Origin: Actinomycetes bacterium
GTDB taxonomy: Bacteria > Actinomycetota > Actinomycetes > S36-B12 > CAIYMF01
Direction: 5' to 3'
DNA length: 42,434 bases
NCBI GenBank assembly: GCA_029781935.1
Contig: JAKOVT010000294.1
Location: 1-42,434, forward strand
The notes beneath the pieces are model-generated. The model did not search any database. It was given only the letters and a program-made list of their open reading frames with translations, and had not been told where the DNA came from. Both the position numbers and the translations under genes were made by a program. Shown one piece after another: positions 41,658 to 42,434 of this stretch; the first letter of the stretch is position 1, and each line of letters starts with the position of its first letter.

Positions 41658-42434
41658 ATGAGCGATTACTGGGAGGTCGCGGCCGAGGATCGCGTCGACG
41701 CGCCGGCCGCTGACGTACCGGACGATCCCGGGGACGACGGCCTGGCCCCACCGCCGAGGCCGCCGGCGCCGGCCGAGGCGCCCCCGGAGGACCGCCCGGC
41801 GACCGGTCGGGCCGCCCGCGCGTCGGGTCCGTGGACCCGGCACCGGTTCTGGCTGGGTCTGGGCGCGATCGCCGTGGTCGGCGCGGCGCTGCGGCTCTGG
41901 CGGGTCCTGGGCGATCACCGGGCGTCCATCGGCAATGACGGGGCCGACTTCCACCTGAGTGGGATCCGTCTCGCCGACGGCCACGGGTTCGTGAACACGC
42001 TCTCGGCCCTCGACGTGCCGGCGGCGCCCCATCCGCCCGGCTGGTCGCTCACGCTCGGCGCGGTCTCGTGGCTCGGCGGGCGCAGCATCGAGACCCATCA
42101 GCTGGTGGCGGCGGCGCTCGGCGTGCTCCTCGTCGTCCTCGCCGGACTCGTCGGCCGCCGGTACTTCAACCCCCGGGCCGGCCTGGTCGCGGCCCTGCTC
42201 GTGGCGGTCTACCCCGGCTTCTGGCTCGTGGAGAGCGACGTGCTCGGCGAGCCGTTGACCCTGGTGGTCCTGGCCGTGGCGATGCTGCTGGTGGCCGACC
42301 TGCGCGATCGGCCGACGCTCGGCCGCACGGCGTTGGTCGGCGCCGTGTGCGGCGTGCTGGCGATGACCCGGTCGGACGCGCTCCTGTACCTCGTCCTGGT
42401 CGTCGTGCCCGTGCTCGCGGCGGGCGGGGGGGGG
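41658..42434 (+). CDS. GT39-family-like membrane glycosyltransferase, 5' part (259 codons)
   Basis: An incomplete gene running off the right edge. After a Pro/Asp/Glu-rich N-terminal 60 residues there is a membrane helix (about 64-83), then SIGNDGADFHLSG (acidic residues D94 and D97, as in the first-loop catalytic motif of GT-C enzymes), HPPGWSLTLG (125-134), and LGEPLTLVV (197-205). These are hallmarks of the PMT/ArnT-like GT39 superfamily, which use polyprenyl-phosphate sugars. The last bases are a run of G and may be a contig-end artefact. Divergent from the glycan operon, so it probably acts in the same pathway. Confidence 0.8.
   Translation, partial: MSDYWEVAAEDRVDAPAADVPDDPGDDGLAPPPRPPAPAEAPPEDRPATGRAARASGPWTRHRFWLGLGAIAVVGAALRLWRVLGDHRASIGNDGADFHLSGIRLADGHGFVNTLSALDVPAAPHPPGWSLTLGAVSWLGGRSIETHQLVAAALGVLLVVLAGLVGRRYFNPRAGLVAALLVAVYPGFWLVESDVLGEPLTLVVLAVAMLLVADLRDRPTLGRTALVGAVCGVLAMTRSDALLYLVLVVVPVLAAGGGG

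Noticed and set aside
41455-41751. N-terminal extension of the Wzz-like protein by 99 residues
   Set aside because: The extension is Pro/Arg-rich, has no ribosome site and overlaps the start of the divergent gene; ATG 41454 has GAGGA and begins directly before the first membrane helix.

Overview
The window is about 42.4 kb of very GC-rich DNA. The organism looks like an actinobacterium (Actinomycetota). The evidence is the order tRNA-Thr, tRNA-Met, rpmG ... tRNA-Trp, secE, nusG, rplKA, rplJL, rpoBC, rpsLG, fusA, tuf, rpsJ, S10/spc in one run, the frequent GTG and TTG starts, a zinc-type S14, a GC-rich Wzz/P-loop fusion and promoters of the form TTGnnn-N17/18-TA(G/T)nnT. A deep lineage such as Acidimicrobiia is possible because several proteins carry unusual tails, but that is a guess without a tree.

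Layout. (1) 1-4009, minus strand: start of an AIM24-family gene, an FtsX/MacB-type ABC exporter (permease plus ATPase) and a phosphinothricin-type N-acetyltransferase. (2) 4083-9488, plus strand: tRNA-Thr(GGT), tRNA-Met(CAT), rpmG, an ECF sigma/anti-sigma pair, tRNA-Trp(CCA), secE, nusG, rplK, rplA, an L10 leader, rplJ and rplL. (3) 9489-17540: two promoter candidates, rpoB, rpoC and a long terminator hairpin. (4) 17561-22400: promoter, rpsL, rpsG, a structured fusA leader, fusA, tuf, rpsJ. (5) 22429-34807: a separate promoter and hairpin-rich leader, then rplC-rplD-rplW-rplB-rpsS-rplV-rpsC-rplP-rpmC-rpsQ-rplN-rplX-rplE-rpsN-rpsH-rplF-rplR-rpsE-rpmD-rplO-secY-adk-map, many with 1- or 4-base stop/start overlaps. 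(6) 34820-41454, minus strand, convergent with map: a tightly overlapping five-gene glycan or peptide-tailoring operon. (7) 41658-end, plus strand, divergent: start of a GT39-like membrane glycosyltransferase, cut by the window edge.

The housekeeping core makes the translation and transcription machinery, the SecYE translocon, adenylate kinase and methionine aminopeptidase. Its regulatory sites are readable: four promoters with matching architecture, several perfect hairpins and an L10-type leader.

The best candidate for something new is the minus-strand operon at 34820-41454. In transcription order it encodes a Wzz-like chain-length protein whose fused P-loop domain has lost its catalytic motifs, a stand-alone PqqD-family protein, a 983-residue fusion of a PF14907-type nucleotidyltransferase to a polytopic membrane protein (possible polymerase), an HPr-kinase-like protein fused to a second PqqD-like domain, and a WecD-like sugar N-acetyltransferase. 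PqqD proteins usually present peptides to modifying enzymes, yet no precursor peptide or peptide-modifying cyclase or radical SAM enzyme is visible here, so the kinase, nucleotidyltransferase and PqqD set appears to have been built into envelope polysaccharide synthesis.

No insertion sequence, CRISPR array, rRNA gene or obvious pseudogene was seen. No gene-free stretch exceeds 300 bases.
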